From the NCBI RefSeq assembly GCF_014193895.1, contig NZ_BLZR01000001.1, positions 62,001-126,000 on the forward strand: DNA of 64,000 nucleotides. The letters run 5' to 3'. Of this stretch, positions 18,110 to 26,243 are shown in pieces. Made by a program: the position numbers and the translations under genes. Numbering within the stretch: the stretch's first letter is position 1; each line of letters opens with the position of its first letter. Below the pieces are notes generated by a model. The model was not told the origin of the DNA and did no database searches. It saw only the letters and a program-made list of their open reading frames with translations. This DNA comes from Clostridium fungisolvens. Lineage in GTDB: Bacteria; Bacillota; Clostridia; Clostridiales; Clostridiaceae.

Positions 18110-19030
18110 ATGAATAAGTATTTGGAGTTTAGTAAGCTGCTTTTTAGTATTTATGATGAAAAAGATATAGAACTAAATTCTCTTATGAGTGAGCACATAT
18201 ATTTTAAAGTTGGAGGACCAGTAGATATACTAGTTAATCCTAACAATGTTGAACAAGTGAAAAAGACTATTGATTTATGTAAAAAACATAATGTCCCATA
18301 TTTTATTATAGGTAACGGCTCTAATATCCTTGTTAAAGACGGGGGAATAAGAGGTGTAGTGATAAAGCTTTGCAAACTTAATAAGATAGCAGTTAACGGC
18401 ACTGAAATAGAGGCAGAATGCGGAGCACTTTTAGCAGATGTATCTAAACAAGCCTTAGCAAATAGCTTAACAGGATTTGAATTTGCTTGTGGTATACCAG
18501 GAAGTGTCGGTGGCGCAGTATTTATGAATGCAGGAGCTTATGACGGTGAAATTGTATTTGTAATAAAAGAAGCGGTTGTTTTAGATGATAAAAATGAAAT
18601 AAAGGTTTTAACAAAGGACGAGTTAGAACTTGGATATAGGTCAAGCATTGTTATGCAAAAAGGATTTGTAGTTATTAGTGCTACTTTTGAATTAAAAGTT
18701 GGTAACCATGAGTCTATAAAACGAAGAGTGGATGAATTGACTGCTAGAAGAGAAGAAAAGCAGCCTCTAGAATATCCGTCTGCAGGAAGCACTTTTAAGA
18801 GACCACCAGGGTATTTTGCAGGAAAGTTAATTCAAGATGCAGGTCTTAAAGGCTTTACCATAGGGGGAGCCGGTGTTTCTGAGAAGCATTCAGGTTTTGT
18901 TATTAATAAAGGAAATGCTACAGCAGAAGATGTATTAGCTGTTATACATTATGTACAGTCTACTGTAAAAGATAAATTTAATGTGGAACTTCATCCAGAA
19001 GTTAGAATTATTGGTGAAGAAGCTAAATAA
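18110..19030 (+). CDS. murB: UDP-N-acetylenolpyruvoylglucosamine reductase
   Basis: FAD enzyme reducing UDP-GlcNAc-enolpyruvate to UDP-MurNAc in peptidoglycan precursor synthesis. FAD-binding residues are in IIGNGSNILVKDGGIRG and ACGIPGSVGGAVFMNAGAY. The catalytic Ser is in YPSAGSTFKRPPG and the catalytic Glu in HPEVRIIG. The 306-aa length and motif spacing fit type II MurB. GAGGAG precedes the ATG, and a strong terminator follows. Confidence 0.97.
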   Translation: MNKYLEFSKLLFSIYDEKDIELNSLMSEHIYFKVGGPVDILVNPNNVEQVKKTIDLCKKHNVPYFIIGNGSNILVKDGGIRGVVIKLCKLNKIAVNGTEIEAECGALLADVSKQALANSLTGFEFACGIPGSVGGAVFMNAGAYDGEIVFVIKEAVVLDDKNEIKVLTKDELELGYRSSIVMQKGFVVISATFELKVGNHESIKRRVDELTARREEKQPLEYPSAGSTFKRPPGYFAGKLIQDAGLKGFTIGGAGVSEKHSGFVINKGNATAEDVLAVIHYVQSTVKDKFNVELHPEVRIIGEEAK

Positions 19031-19043
19031 GTTTTTCTAACCT

Positions 19044-19087
19044 AAAAGAGCTTATATACTATTGATAGTATATAAGCTCTTTTTTTA
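19044..19087 (+). terminator. Terminator after murB
   Basis: Arms AAAAGAGCTTATATACTAT and ATAGTATATAAGCTCTTTT with a run of T residues. A typical intrinsic terminator. Confidence 0.92.
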
Positions 19088-19129
19088 GGGAAATTTAAAT
19101 GCAAATAATAGTATTTGGTGGTAGATATT

Positions 19130-20599
19130 ATGAATGAGATTAGTTCTAAACTTCAAGAAAATTTAACTACCATAAAAAATGTACTTGGGGCAAGTAATGA
19201 TTTAGTAATTAGAGAATTTTCAATAGGAAAAGATCAGAAAATTAGCGCATCAATTATATACATAGACGGACTCTCTAATGGTGATACAGTAAATAGTCTT
19301 ATTTTAAAAACACTTATGCTAGATGTAAGAATTTCTGATTTAAAACTACCTAATAGTAGTAATAATATAGATTGGTTCGAACTTATAAAAAGATATTCAC
19401 TAGCCTTTGGTGAGATTGATGAAGTAACCGATATAGAAAGGCTATATGAGAGCATATTAGCTGGAGAGACTTTATTACTAATAGATAGTAGTAATAAAGC
19501 TATTTCAGTGGATTCTAAAGATTGGGCTCAAAGAGGAATTGAAGAACCAAGTACTCAGACTGTAATTAAGGGACCAAAAGAAGGTTTTACTGAAACACTT
19601 AGAACAAATACAGCTCTTATAAGAAGAAGAGTAAAAAATAAAGATATAGTATTCGAAGAATTTAGTTTAGGTACAAATTCTAAGACAGATGTGTCATTAG
19701 TTTATATAAAAGAAATATGTGATGAAAAGATTGTGGACGAAGTAAGAGAAAAATTAAAAAAATTGGATATAGAATTTGTAGTTGGAACCTCAATTATAGA
19801 AGATTATCTAGAAGGTAGCAAAGTGTCGCCATTTCCGACTATATATAGCTCTGAAAGGCCTGATTTTGTGGCGACAGCTTTAATGAGAGGAAAGATTGCT
19901 ATATTGGTAGATGGCACTCCATTTGTATCTGTGCTTCCAGCAGTATTTATTAATTTTTTTCAAACAACAGAAGAGCTTTATGTGAGGAATTATATGGGGA
20001 GTTTTATTCTCATAATTAGATTTATAAGTTATGTGATGGCTCTGTTAACTCCGGGAGTATACTGCGCAATACTTACTTTTCATCAAGAGATGATTCCAAC
20101 TGCCTTATATATAAGTATAGCAGCACAAAGGCTAAGTGTTCCTTTTCCAATAGCCTTTGAAACTTTTATTTTGGAAATAATATTTGATATCTTAAGAGAA
20201 GCTGCTGTGAGAATGCCAAGAGTGGTTGGACCCACTATATCTATAGTAGGGGCGCTAATTTTAGGTCAGGCATCTGTAGAAGCAGGTATTTTTTCGCCAA
20301 TATTAATAATTTTGGTTGCCCTAACTGCAATAGCAACTTATGTTTGCCCTAACTATATTATGGCAAATGCATCAAGATTACTGAGATATGCAATATTAAT
20401 ACTTGGAGCTGTGTTAGGGTTGCCTGGGATAATCAGTGGAATAATAATTATAATATTTCATCTATGTAGTATACAAAGTTTTGGAACCCCTTATATGGAA
20501 CCTATGGCACCAAAAACTATGGCACCAAAAAATATAGCAAATGATTCTAAGGTAACTAAAGTTATAAAAAAAATAGTTAAAAATATATTTAAGAAGTGA
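19130..20599 (+). CDS. gerKA: Spore germinant receptor subunit A (GerA/GerKA family)
   Basis: Inner-membrane subunit of the nutrient receptor that starts spore germination. 489 aa: a soluble N-terminal half (about 1-245) and a C-terminal half with about five membrane segments. Family motifs are VSPFPTIYSSERPDFVA, LMRGKIAILVDGTPFV, FFQTTEELY and VGPTISIVGALILGQA. I chose ATG 19130 (MNEISSKL), preceded by GGTGG. The TTG at 19115 would add five residues. Gene order A-C-B matches the gerK arrangement of clostridia. The exact receptor class is inferred. Confidence 0.9.
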   Translation: MNEISSKLQENLTTIKNVLGASNDLVIREFSIGKDQKISASIIYIDGLSNGDTVNSLILKTLMLDVRISDLKLPNSSNNIDWFELIKRYSLAFGEIDEVTDIERLYESILAGETLLLIDSSNKAISVDSKDWAQRGIEEPSTQTVIKGPKEGFTETLRTNTALIRRRVKNKDIVFEEFSLGTNSKTDVSLVYIKEICDEKIVDEVREKLKKLDIEFVVGTSIIEDYLEGSKVSPFPTIYSSERPDFVATALMRGKIAILVDGTPFVSVLPAVFINFFQTTEELYVRNYMGSFILIIRFISYVMALLTPGVYCAILTFHQEMIPTALYISIAAQRLSVPFPIAFETFILEIIFDILREAAVRMPRVVGPTISIVGALILGQASVEAGIFSPILIILVALTAIATYVCPNYIMANASRLLRYAILILGAVLGLPGIISGIIIIIFHLCSIQSFGTPYMEPMAPKTMAPKNIANDSKVTKVIKKIVKNIFKK

Positions 20600-20604
20600 T
20601 GTCT

Positions 20605-21795
20605 ATGAAATTAATTTTTAAACTAATAAGTGCAATTTTAATAAGTATAACTCTTGTAGGATGCTGGGGAGCTAGAGAACCTTCACAGATATCCATTGTA
20701 ACAGCCTTAGGGATAGATAAAGAAGATGATAAATATTTAGTAACAGTTCAAATATTAAATCCTGGTTCTATTGCTTTAAATAAAAATTCAGAAGGTACTC
20801 CAGTCACAACTTACAGAATGGATGGTAAGACTATAGATGAGGCCGTAAGAAAATTAAGTTTGGAGGTACCTAGAGAAATATTTTTAGGACACTTAAGGTT
20901 GTTAGTATTCGGTGAAGATTTAGCTAGAGAAGGAGTTGGAAAAACTCTCGACTATTTGTTAAGAAATACAGAGATAAGAAGCGATTTTTATATAACTGTA
21001 GTAAAAGGGGAGGAAGCTACAAAGGCACTTAATATATTAACCCCATTAGAGAGAATTCCTGCAAATAAGATTTTCTTTTCTTTAGAGGTTTCTGAAAGAA
21101 TATGGGCTGCAACTGCTACTATAAAATTATTTGAATTCATTGAGAGCTTGGAGAAGGAAGGAGCTGAGCCAATACTAACCAGTATATTTGTACATGGAAA
21201 TAATGATATAGGAATGAATATGCAGAATATAGAAGATGTAGATGTACCCACAAATATACAAATTGGTCCAATAGCAGCATTTAAAGGAGATAAGTTAGTA
21301 GGTTGGCTAAATGACCCTCAGAGTACATTAATAAATATTTTATTAGGTGATTCAAAGGGATTCTTAATAATATTACCATGGGAGGATCCTAATGAATTTG
21401 TTAATCTTTCAGCTGAAAAGTTGAGTAGAAAAGTAATTGTTGAAGAAGTAATGGGGAAACCAAAGATAAAGGTAAATGTAAAGATAAAAGCGTCTATAAC
21501 CGAAGCTATGGGAATTATACCTATTGATAAGCCGACTACTGTAACAAAAATAGAAAAAAAAACTGAAGAATATCTAAAATTAAGATTTAGTAAATCTACA
21601 TCAGAGATACAAACTCAATTCCAAACAGATATATTTGGGTTTGGCGAAGTAATTAAGAATGAGAAAATTGATTTATGGAAGAAGATTTCAAAGGACTGGG
21701 ATAAGCAATTTCCTACTGTTCCTGTTGAGTATAATGTTGATGTAGAAGTAACAGGAACTGGAATTACTACCAAGTCACTTAAGCCTTCGCATTAA
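20605..21795 (+). CDS. gerKC: Spore germination lipoprotein, Ger(x)C family
   Basis: Lipoprotein subunit of the germinant receptor. An N-terminal signal with lipobox LVGC (Cys near residue 20) is followed by WGAREPSQISIVTALGID, typical of GerC proteins. 396 aa from ATG 20605, which has AAGAAGTGA at a good distance. The upstream GTG (20596) and ATG (20599) overlap the gerKA stop and are less likely. Ends 10 bp before gerKB. Confidence 0.92.
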   Translation: MKLIFKLISAILISITLVGCWGAREPSQISIVTALGIDKEDDKYLVTVQILNPGSIALNKNSEGTPVTTYRMDGKTIDEAVRKLSLEVPREIFLGHLRLLVFGEDLAREGVGKTLDYLLRNTEIRSDFYITVVKGEEATKALNILTPLERIPANKIFFSLEVSERIWAATATIKLFEFIESLEKEGAEPILTSIFVHGNNDIGMNMQNIEDVDVPTNIQIGPIAAFKGDKLVGWLNDPQSTLINILLGDSKGFLIILPWEDPNEFVNLSAEKLSRKVIVEEVMGKPKIKVNVKIKASITEAMGIIPIDKPTTVTKIEKKTEEYLKLRFSKSTSEIQTQFQTDIFGFGEVIKNEKIDLWKKISKDWDKQFPTVPVEYNVDVEVTGTGITTKSLKPSH

Positions 21796-21805
21796 GGAGC
21801 ATGCT

Positions 21806-22924
21806 ATGAATAATAAAATAAGTTCGAGACAATTTCTTAGGATGATGATCTTATTCCAACTTGGAAGTGCAATAGCCATACCTTTAGCCACAAGTGCAAA
21901 ACAAGATGCATGGATTGTAATATTGCTAGGAATGGCTTTTGGTACAATATTGACCTTTACATATCTTAATATATTTAAGAAAACTGAAGGAAATGACTTA
22001 GGAAAGATATTAGAGGAACTCTTGGGTAGGCGTTTGGGTAAGCTTATATCATTATTATACATAGCTTATTTTTTATATACAGCAAACAGAGTAATAAATG
22101 ACTTTAGAATTATTATAAAATCAACAGCATTACCGCAGACACCAAATATAATGATTATATTTATTATGAGTATTCCAGTTATATATTGCAGTTATTTAGG
22201 CATAGAAGCAATGGGAAGAGGTGCTGTATTACTGCACAAAGTTGTTCTGTTTACTATAGTTATACTTTTTGGGTTTGCATTTATAAATAAGCTTCCCAAA
22301 ATAGAGAGATTGGAACCTGTGTTGGAATACGGATGGGGGCCAATTGTAAAGGTATTATTCCCATTAGCGATAGCAGTTCCTTATGGAGAAACCATAACTT
22401 TTATGAATATATACAGTAATGTAGCTGATAAAGATGCACATAAGATAAGAAAAACAGCACTTTTTTCAAACGTAATTAGCGGCTTAATATTAGCTTTGAC
22501 ATCAGCTATTAATGTGGCAATAATTTCAGCTACTATTGTAGAGCTATCTATATTTCCGGTATTAAAAACAGTAGGAAGTATACAGATTGGCACATTTATA
22601 CAAAGGCTTGATGTTCTTGCTATATTACTTTTGATGCTAGGTGGATTTTATAAAATTCTTATATTTTTTTATTGTTCTGTAGAAATGTCAATGACTGTTT
22701 TTGAAGTAGATATGAAGCATAGAAACTTACTTACAGTAATTCTTGGTATGATACTGATATTCTTATCGTACTTCTTGATGGTTAATCCAATACAGCATTT
22801 TCATATAGGATTGGATATAGTACCTTTATATGTACATGTACCATTACAATTTATTATACCGGGAATTTTATTCATTCTTTCCGCTGCTGGAAAAAAGAAT
22901 AGATATACCAAGAACTTAGGATGA
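21806..22924 (+). CDS. gerKB: Spore germination permease subunit B (GerB/GerKB family)
   Basis: 372 aa with about ten hydrophobic segments, belonging to the spore germination permease branch of the APC superfamily, and the presumed nutrient-sensing channel of the receptor. Family features include the N-terminal ISSRQFLRMMILFQLGSAI and the central PLAIAVPYGETITFMNIY. AAGGAG precedes the ATG. It is the last gene of the A-C-B operon. No clear terminator follows within 100 bp. Confidence 0.92.
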   Translation: MNNKISSRQFLRMMILFQLGSAIAIPLATSAKQDAWIVILLGMAFGTILTFTYLNIFKKTEGNDLGKILEELLGRRLGKLISLLYIAYFLYTANRVINDFRIIIKSTALPQTPNIMIIFIMSIPVIYCSYLGIEAMGRGAVLLHKVVLFTIVILFGFAFINKLPKIERLEPVLEYGWGPIVKVLFPLAIAVPYGETITFMNIYSNVADKDAHKIRKTALFSNVISGLILALTSAINVAIISATIVELSIFPVLKTVGSIQIGTFIQRLDVLAILLLMLGGFYKILIFFYCSVEMSMTVFEVDMKHRNLLTVILGMILIFLSYFLMVNPIQHFHIGLDIVPLYVHVPLQFIIPGILFILSAAGKKNRYTKNLG

Positions 22925-23090
22925 TTTATAAGAATTCTAGTTTAGGTGTGTGCTAATTAAAATATGTTGTTATAAAAGTTTTTCTTAATTCCAATAAAAA
23001 TTTTAACAAAGTAGTATTTGAATAAGTTATTGCACATAATATATATTAAATATTAATTGAAATATATTTTACCTGTAATTAAAATACATC

Positions 23091-23119
23091 TTTACAACTT
23101 ATAACAAGTGATGTATAAT
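23091..23119 (+). promoter_or_regulatory. Promoter of the aspS T-box transcript
   Basis: TTTACA at 23091-23096, a 17-bp spacer, and TATAAT at 23114-23119. Predicted transcription starts near 23127, just before the T-box Stem I. Confidence 0.75.
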
Positions 23120-23130
23120 CAATAAAAATA

Positions 23131-23361
23131 AAATCGATGAAGAGAAAAGTAGAAATGTAATGGTAACTTAAGCGAGTTGGGGATGGTGTAAGCCCATGTT
23201 GAGTTGCATTTTGAAGGACATCTCTGAGATGCGATACTGAAAAGTTTACTTAGTAGGTTGAGCCGGGTAAAGACCGTTATATTGAAGAGATAGCTTTTGT
23301 TAAGTTAATTAGGATGGTACCGTGAGTATAAGACTCGCTCCTTTTGGAGTGAGTTTTTTTT
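23131..23361 (+). promoter_or_regulatory. T-box riboswitch with its terminator (first unit)
   Basis: T-box leaders sense uncharged tRNA and antiterminate. Stem I begins ATCGATGAAGAGAAAAGTA, with AGAGA pairing to TCTCT (23221) and an AGTA specifier-loop motif. The apical GATGGTGTAAGCCC is conserved. By alignment with known leaders, the specifier is GAC at 23217-23219 followed by A, an Asp codon. The T-box sequence AGGATGGTACCGTG (23311-23324) precedes the terminator ACTCGCTCC/GGAGTGAGT with T8. The base after TGG is T, which would pair with discriminator A73. Confidence 0.93.
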
Positions 23362-23439
23362 ATTCTTTAGAAAATTGGATTCGGCGATTTTTAAATTTTA
23401 TTTGCGGTTAAACTTAATCATTGATTAGCTTATTATAAA

Positions 23440-23497
23440 GTTAACTAGGGTGGCACCACGTATTTAACGTCCCTTGAATTTATTCAAGGGACGTTTT
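23440..23497 (+). promoter_or_regulatory. Second, partial T-box unit (antiterminator/terminator only)
   Basis: A second T-box core, CTAGGGTGGCACCACG (23445-23460), is followed by a strong terminator, AACGTCCCTTGAAT/ATTCAAGGGACGTT with T5 (23466-23497). Only about 80 nt separate it from the first terminator, with no AGTA motif, specifier loop or Stem I. The base after TGG is C, which would pair with G73, as in tRNA-Asp and tRNA-Asn. Confidence 0.8.
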
Positions 23498-23510
23498 TGC
23501 TGTATAGGAA

Positions 23511-23576
23511 ATTATAAAACTTTTAGAGTAGTTAAACTCAAGTATTTCAATGATTTTAGAAGTTTTTTATTATATA
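23511..23576 (+). repeat. Degenerate repeat family 4, copy 1
   Basis: A 65-bp stretch that aligns base for base, with scattered changes, to 56009-56071 and 62642-62706: AGGAAATTATAAAACTTTTA at the start, a central TTAAACTC, and TTTTAGAAGTTTTTTAT at the end. It lies between the second T-box terminator and the aspS ribosome binding site. Confidence 0.55.
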
Positions 23577-23606
23577 GCAAATTTAAATAAAGAGGAGGAA
23601 GTATTA

Positions 23607-24890
23607 ATGGAAAGAAAATTAATCAATGAACTTAAAAGCGGAGAGAGAGTTAAAATTCAAGGCTGGTTGCATAAAATAAGAAGCTTAAGTAAAGTGAGTT
23701 TTTTAGTGATTAGAGATCGAACTGGTATGATTCAGTGCGTGCTAGAAAATGATAAGTTTGAAATGCAAGGAATAAAGTTAGAATCAATACTAGAAATATG
23801 GGGAACTGTAGTAGAAGGAAAGAATTCTATCAGAAATATAGAGCTTCAAGTAGAAAAAGTTAATGTAATTAATTTAGTAGAAGAAGAGTTGCCGATAACA
23901 ATTAATAGCAATAAAATTGAGAGCAATCTAGAAACTCAGCTAAATAATAGAGTACTAAGTTTAAGAAACGAGAATAATAACTATATATTTAAGGTTCAAG
24001 CGATGCTTTCACAGGGATTTGCTGAGTTCTTAATCAATGAAGGATTTACCCAAATATATACACCTAAACTTGTTGCTGAGGGAGCAGAAGGTGGAACTGC
24101 ACTATTTAAAGTTAACTATTTTGAAAAGCAAGCTTATTTAGCTCAGAGCCCTCAGTTTTATAAACAGATGATGGTTGCATCAGGATACGAGAGGGTTTTT
24201 GAGATTGGTCATGTATATAGAGCGGAAGAGCATAATACTTCTAGACATATCAATGAATATGTTAGTATGGACTTAGAACTAGGCTTTATTGAGGATGAAC
24301 AAGAACTTATTAACTTAGAAACAAAGATGCTCCAATATATTCTTTCTAAGATAGAAAGTAATTTTAGTAATAAGTTTAATATGCTTGGAATACAAATTCC
24401 AGAGATACAAGAAGAAATACCACAAATAACTTTATCAGAGGCTATAGAAATATTGAAAATAAAATATTCCCGTAATGACCTTACTACAGACTTAGACCCT
24501 TCAGCAGAAAAACAGATATGTGAGCATGCAAAAAAAGAATTTGACTCAGAGTTTATATTTATTACAGATTATCCTAGAAGCAAAAGACCTATGTATACAA
24601 TGCCTAAAGGAGAATTTGGAACTAGAAGTTTTGACTTGCTATTTAGAGGAGTTGAGATAACTACAGGAGGTCAAAGGATTCATGAATATTCAAAGCTTAT
24701 GGAAAATATTAAATATAAAGGATTAAATCCGGAAGACTTTAATTTTTATCTTGATGCCTTTAAATATGGGATGCCTCCACACGGAGGGTTAGCAATAGGG
24801 TTAGAAAGACTAACGGCCCAACTTTTAGGGATTAATAATATAAGAGAAGTTACTTTATTTCCAAGGGACAGAACAAGGTTAAAACCATAA
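23607..24890 (+). CDS. aspS: Archaeal-type (probably non-discriminating) aspartyl-tRNA synthetase
   Basis: Class II aminoacyl-tRNA synthetase, 427 aa: an OB-fold anticodon domain (about 1-105, VKIQGWLHKIRSLSKVSFLV) and a catalytic core with motif 2 VFEIGHVYRAEEHNTSRH and motif 3 HGGLAIGLERLTAQLLG. It lacks the GAD insertion of bacterial AspRS and resembles archaeal AspRS (FDLLFRGVEITTGGQRIHEY, FKYGMPPHGG). In bacteria such enzymes are usually second, non-discriminating AspRS that charge tRNA-Asn with Asp for GatCAB. No gat genes are in this window. I chose ATG 23607 behind GAGGAGG. Controlled by the T-box upstream. AsnRS is an alternative but fits less well. Confidence 0.85.
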   Translation: MERKLINELKSGERVKIQGWLHKIRSLSKVSFLVIRDRTGMIQCVLENDKFEMQGIKLESILEIWGTVVEGKNSIRNIELQVEKVNVINLVEEELPITINSNKIESNLETQLNNRVLSLRNENNNYIFKVQAMLSQGFAEFLINEGFTQIYTPKLVAEGAEGGTALFKVNYFEKQAYLAQSPQFYKQMMVASGYERVFEIGHVYRAEEHNTSRHINEYVSMDLELGFIEDEQELINLETKMLQYILSKIESNFSNKFNMLGIQIPEIQEEIPQITLSEAIEILKIKYSRNDLTTDLDPSAEKQICEHAKKEFDSEFIFITDYPRSKRPMYTMPKGEFGTRSFDLLFRGVEITTGGQRIHEYSKLMENIKYKGLNPEDFNFYLDAFKYGMPPHGGLAIGLERLTAQLLGINNIREVTLFPRDRTRLKP

Positions 24891-25013
24891 ATAAATTGTG
24901 GTGATTTTAAACACAAAGTTTAACTTGAAAATTGTATATCTATAAAAGTGCTAATATGTGATATAATTTAATATAGAAATATATATATATTAATAATTGA
25001 AGTTTGGCTCTTA

Positions 25014-25112
25014 CGGATGTACCACTTCATAATAAAATTTATATTTTCAAATTCTCCTATCAGAAACCAGAGGAGTTTTGAAAATAGTTTTCAGATTGAA
25101 GTGGTACATATG
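25014..25112. repeat. Palindromic repeat family 3, copy 2
   Basis: Outer arms GGATGTACCACTTCA and TGAAGTGGTACATA. Inner arms TATTTTCAAATTCTCCT and AGGAGTTTTGAAAATA. Same architecture as 8368-8462 and 40211-40303. It occupies the gap between aspS and rapZ, which otherwise holds only AT-rich sequence and the hairpin at 25257. Confidence 0.85.
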
Positions 25113-25256
25113 TAAAAGATATAATTATTATGGTAAGAAATAAAATAATCAATGGATAAGTTAACATTTAATCATAATGTGCCGGGTAAGTAACTAAGTG
25201 ATTTTCAAGCACTTCAATGTTTTCAAAAGAGACTAAGAAGATATAATTTTGCTTAT

Positions 25257-25286
25257 AAAGTGGTACATCAAAAGATGTGCCACTTT
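25257..25286 (+). terminator. Hairpin, possible terminator before rapZ
   Basis: Arms AAAGTGGTACATC and GATGTGCCACTTT with loop AAAA. Sequence is close to the outer arm of palindrome family 3 (AAGTGGTACAT), so it may derive from it. No T tract follows. Confidence 0.5.
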
Positions 25287-25358
25287 AATCCTTAGATAAT
25301 TTTAAAATTAGATTAGGTTCTCAGATAGGAGCCGAAGAAGTTAGCAAGGAGGATATTT

Positions 25359-26243
25359 ATGAGATTTGTAATAGTGACTGGTCTTTCTGGAGCAGGTAAG
25401 ACAGAAGCAACAAGAAGTTTAGAAGATTTGGGATACTTTTGCGTAGATAATTTACCTCCAAAGCTTATATGTAAGTTTGCAGAGGCGTGTCAGCAAAGTG
25501 ACGGGAAAATTGATAAGATAGCTCTTGTAATGGATATAAGAGGTGGAATATTCTTTGATGATTTATTTGAAACACTTCATTCACTAAAGGAAAATGAACT
25601 TAAATATGAAATATTATTTTTAGAAGCTTCAGATGATATTCTTGTGAAAAGATTTAAAGAGTCAAGAAGAAGCCATCCACTTGCTCCAGATGGAAGAGTT
25701 ATAAATGGAATTGAAGAAGAAAGAAAAAAACTCAGAGAAATAAAGGATAGAGCAGACAACATAATAGATACCTCTAAGTATGCAATAAGAGATTTAAGAG
25801 AGAAGCTAAATCTTTTATATGGTAGTGGTACTACAACTGAAAGACCACTGTCAATTACCGTAGTATCTTTCGGATTTAAATATGGTATACCTATGGATTC
25901 AGATTTAGTATTTGATGTAAGATTTTTACCTAATCCGTTCTATATACCAGAGCTTAAACCTTTCTCAGGAAATGATGAACCAGTGAAGAAGTATGTACTA
26001 GAAAAGGTTGAGACTAAAGAGTTTATGTCAAAGATAGAGGATATGCTTAAATTTCTAATCCCGAACTATGCAAAGGAAGGAAAAAGGCAACTTATCGTAT
26101 CTATAGGCTGCACTGGAGGAAGACATAGATCAGTAGCTATAGCTAATGCAATCTATGAAACCTTAAATAATGACGGGTTTAAGGCTACTATTGAGCATAG
26201 AGATGTTAACGAAGATGTCAACAGAGGAGCTAAGAAGCTATGA
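25359..26243 (+). CDS. rapZ: RapZ/YvcJ family P-loop NTPase (RNase adapter)
   Basis: 294 aa. The N-terminal P-loop domain has Walker A GLSGAGKTEATR. The C-terminal domain carries the conserved GCTGGRHRSVAIANAIYE. In E. coli RapZ senses UDP-GlcN precursors and guides RNase E; in Firmicutes YvcJ hydrolyses GTP and its role is less clear. It overlaps yvcK by 4 bp in the widely conserved rapZ-yvcK-whiA cluster. AAGGAGG precedes the ATG. Confidence 0.96.
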   Translation: MRFVIVTGLSGAGKTEATRSLEDLGYFCVDNLPPKLICKFAEACQQSDGKIDKIALVMDIRGGIFFDDLFETLHSLKENELKYEILFLEASDDILVKRFKESRRSHPLAPDGRVINGIEEERKKLREIKDRADNIIDTSKYAIRDLREKLNLLYGSGTTTERPLSITVVSFGFKYGIPMDSDLVFDVRFLPNPFYIPELKPFSGNDEPVKKYVLEKVETKEFMSKIEDMLKFLIPNYAKEGKRQLIVSIGCTGGRHRSVAIANAIYETLNNDGFKATIEHRDVNEDVNRGAKKL

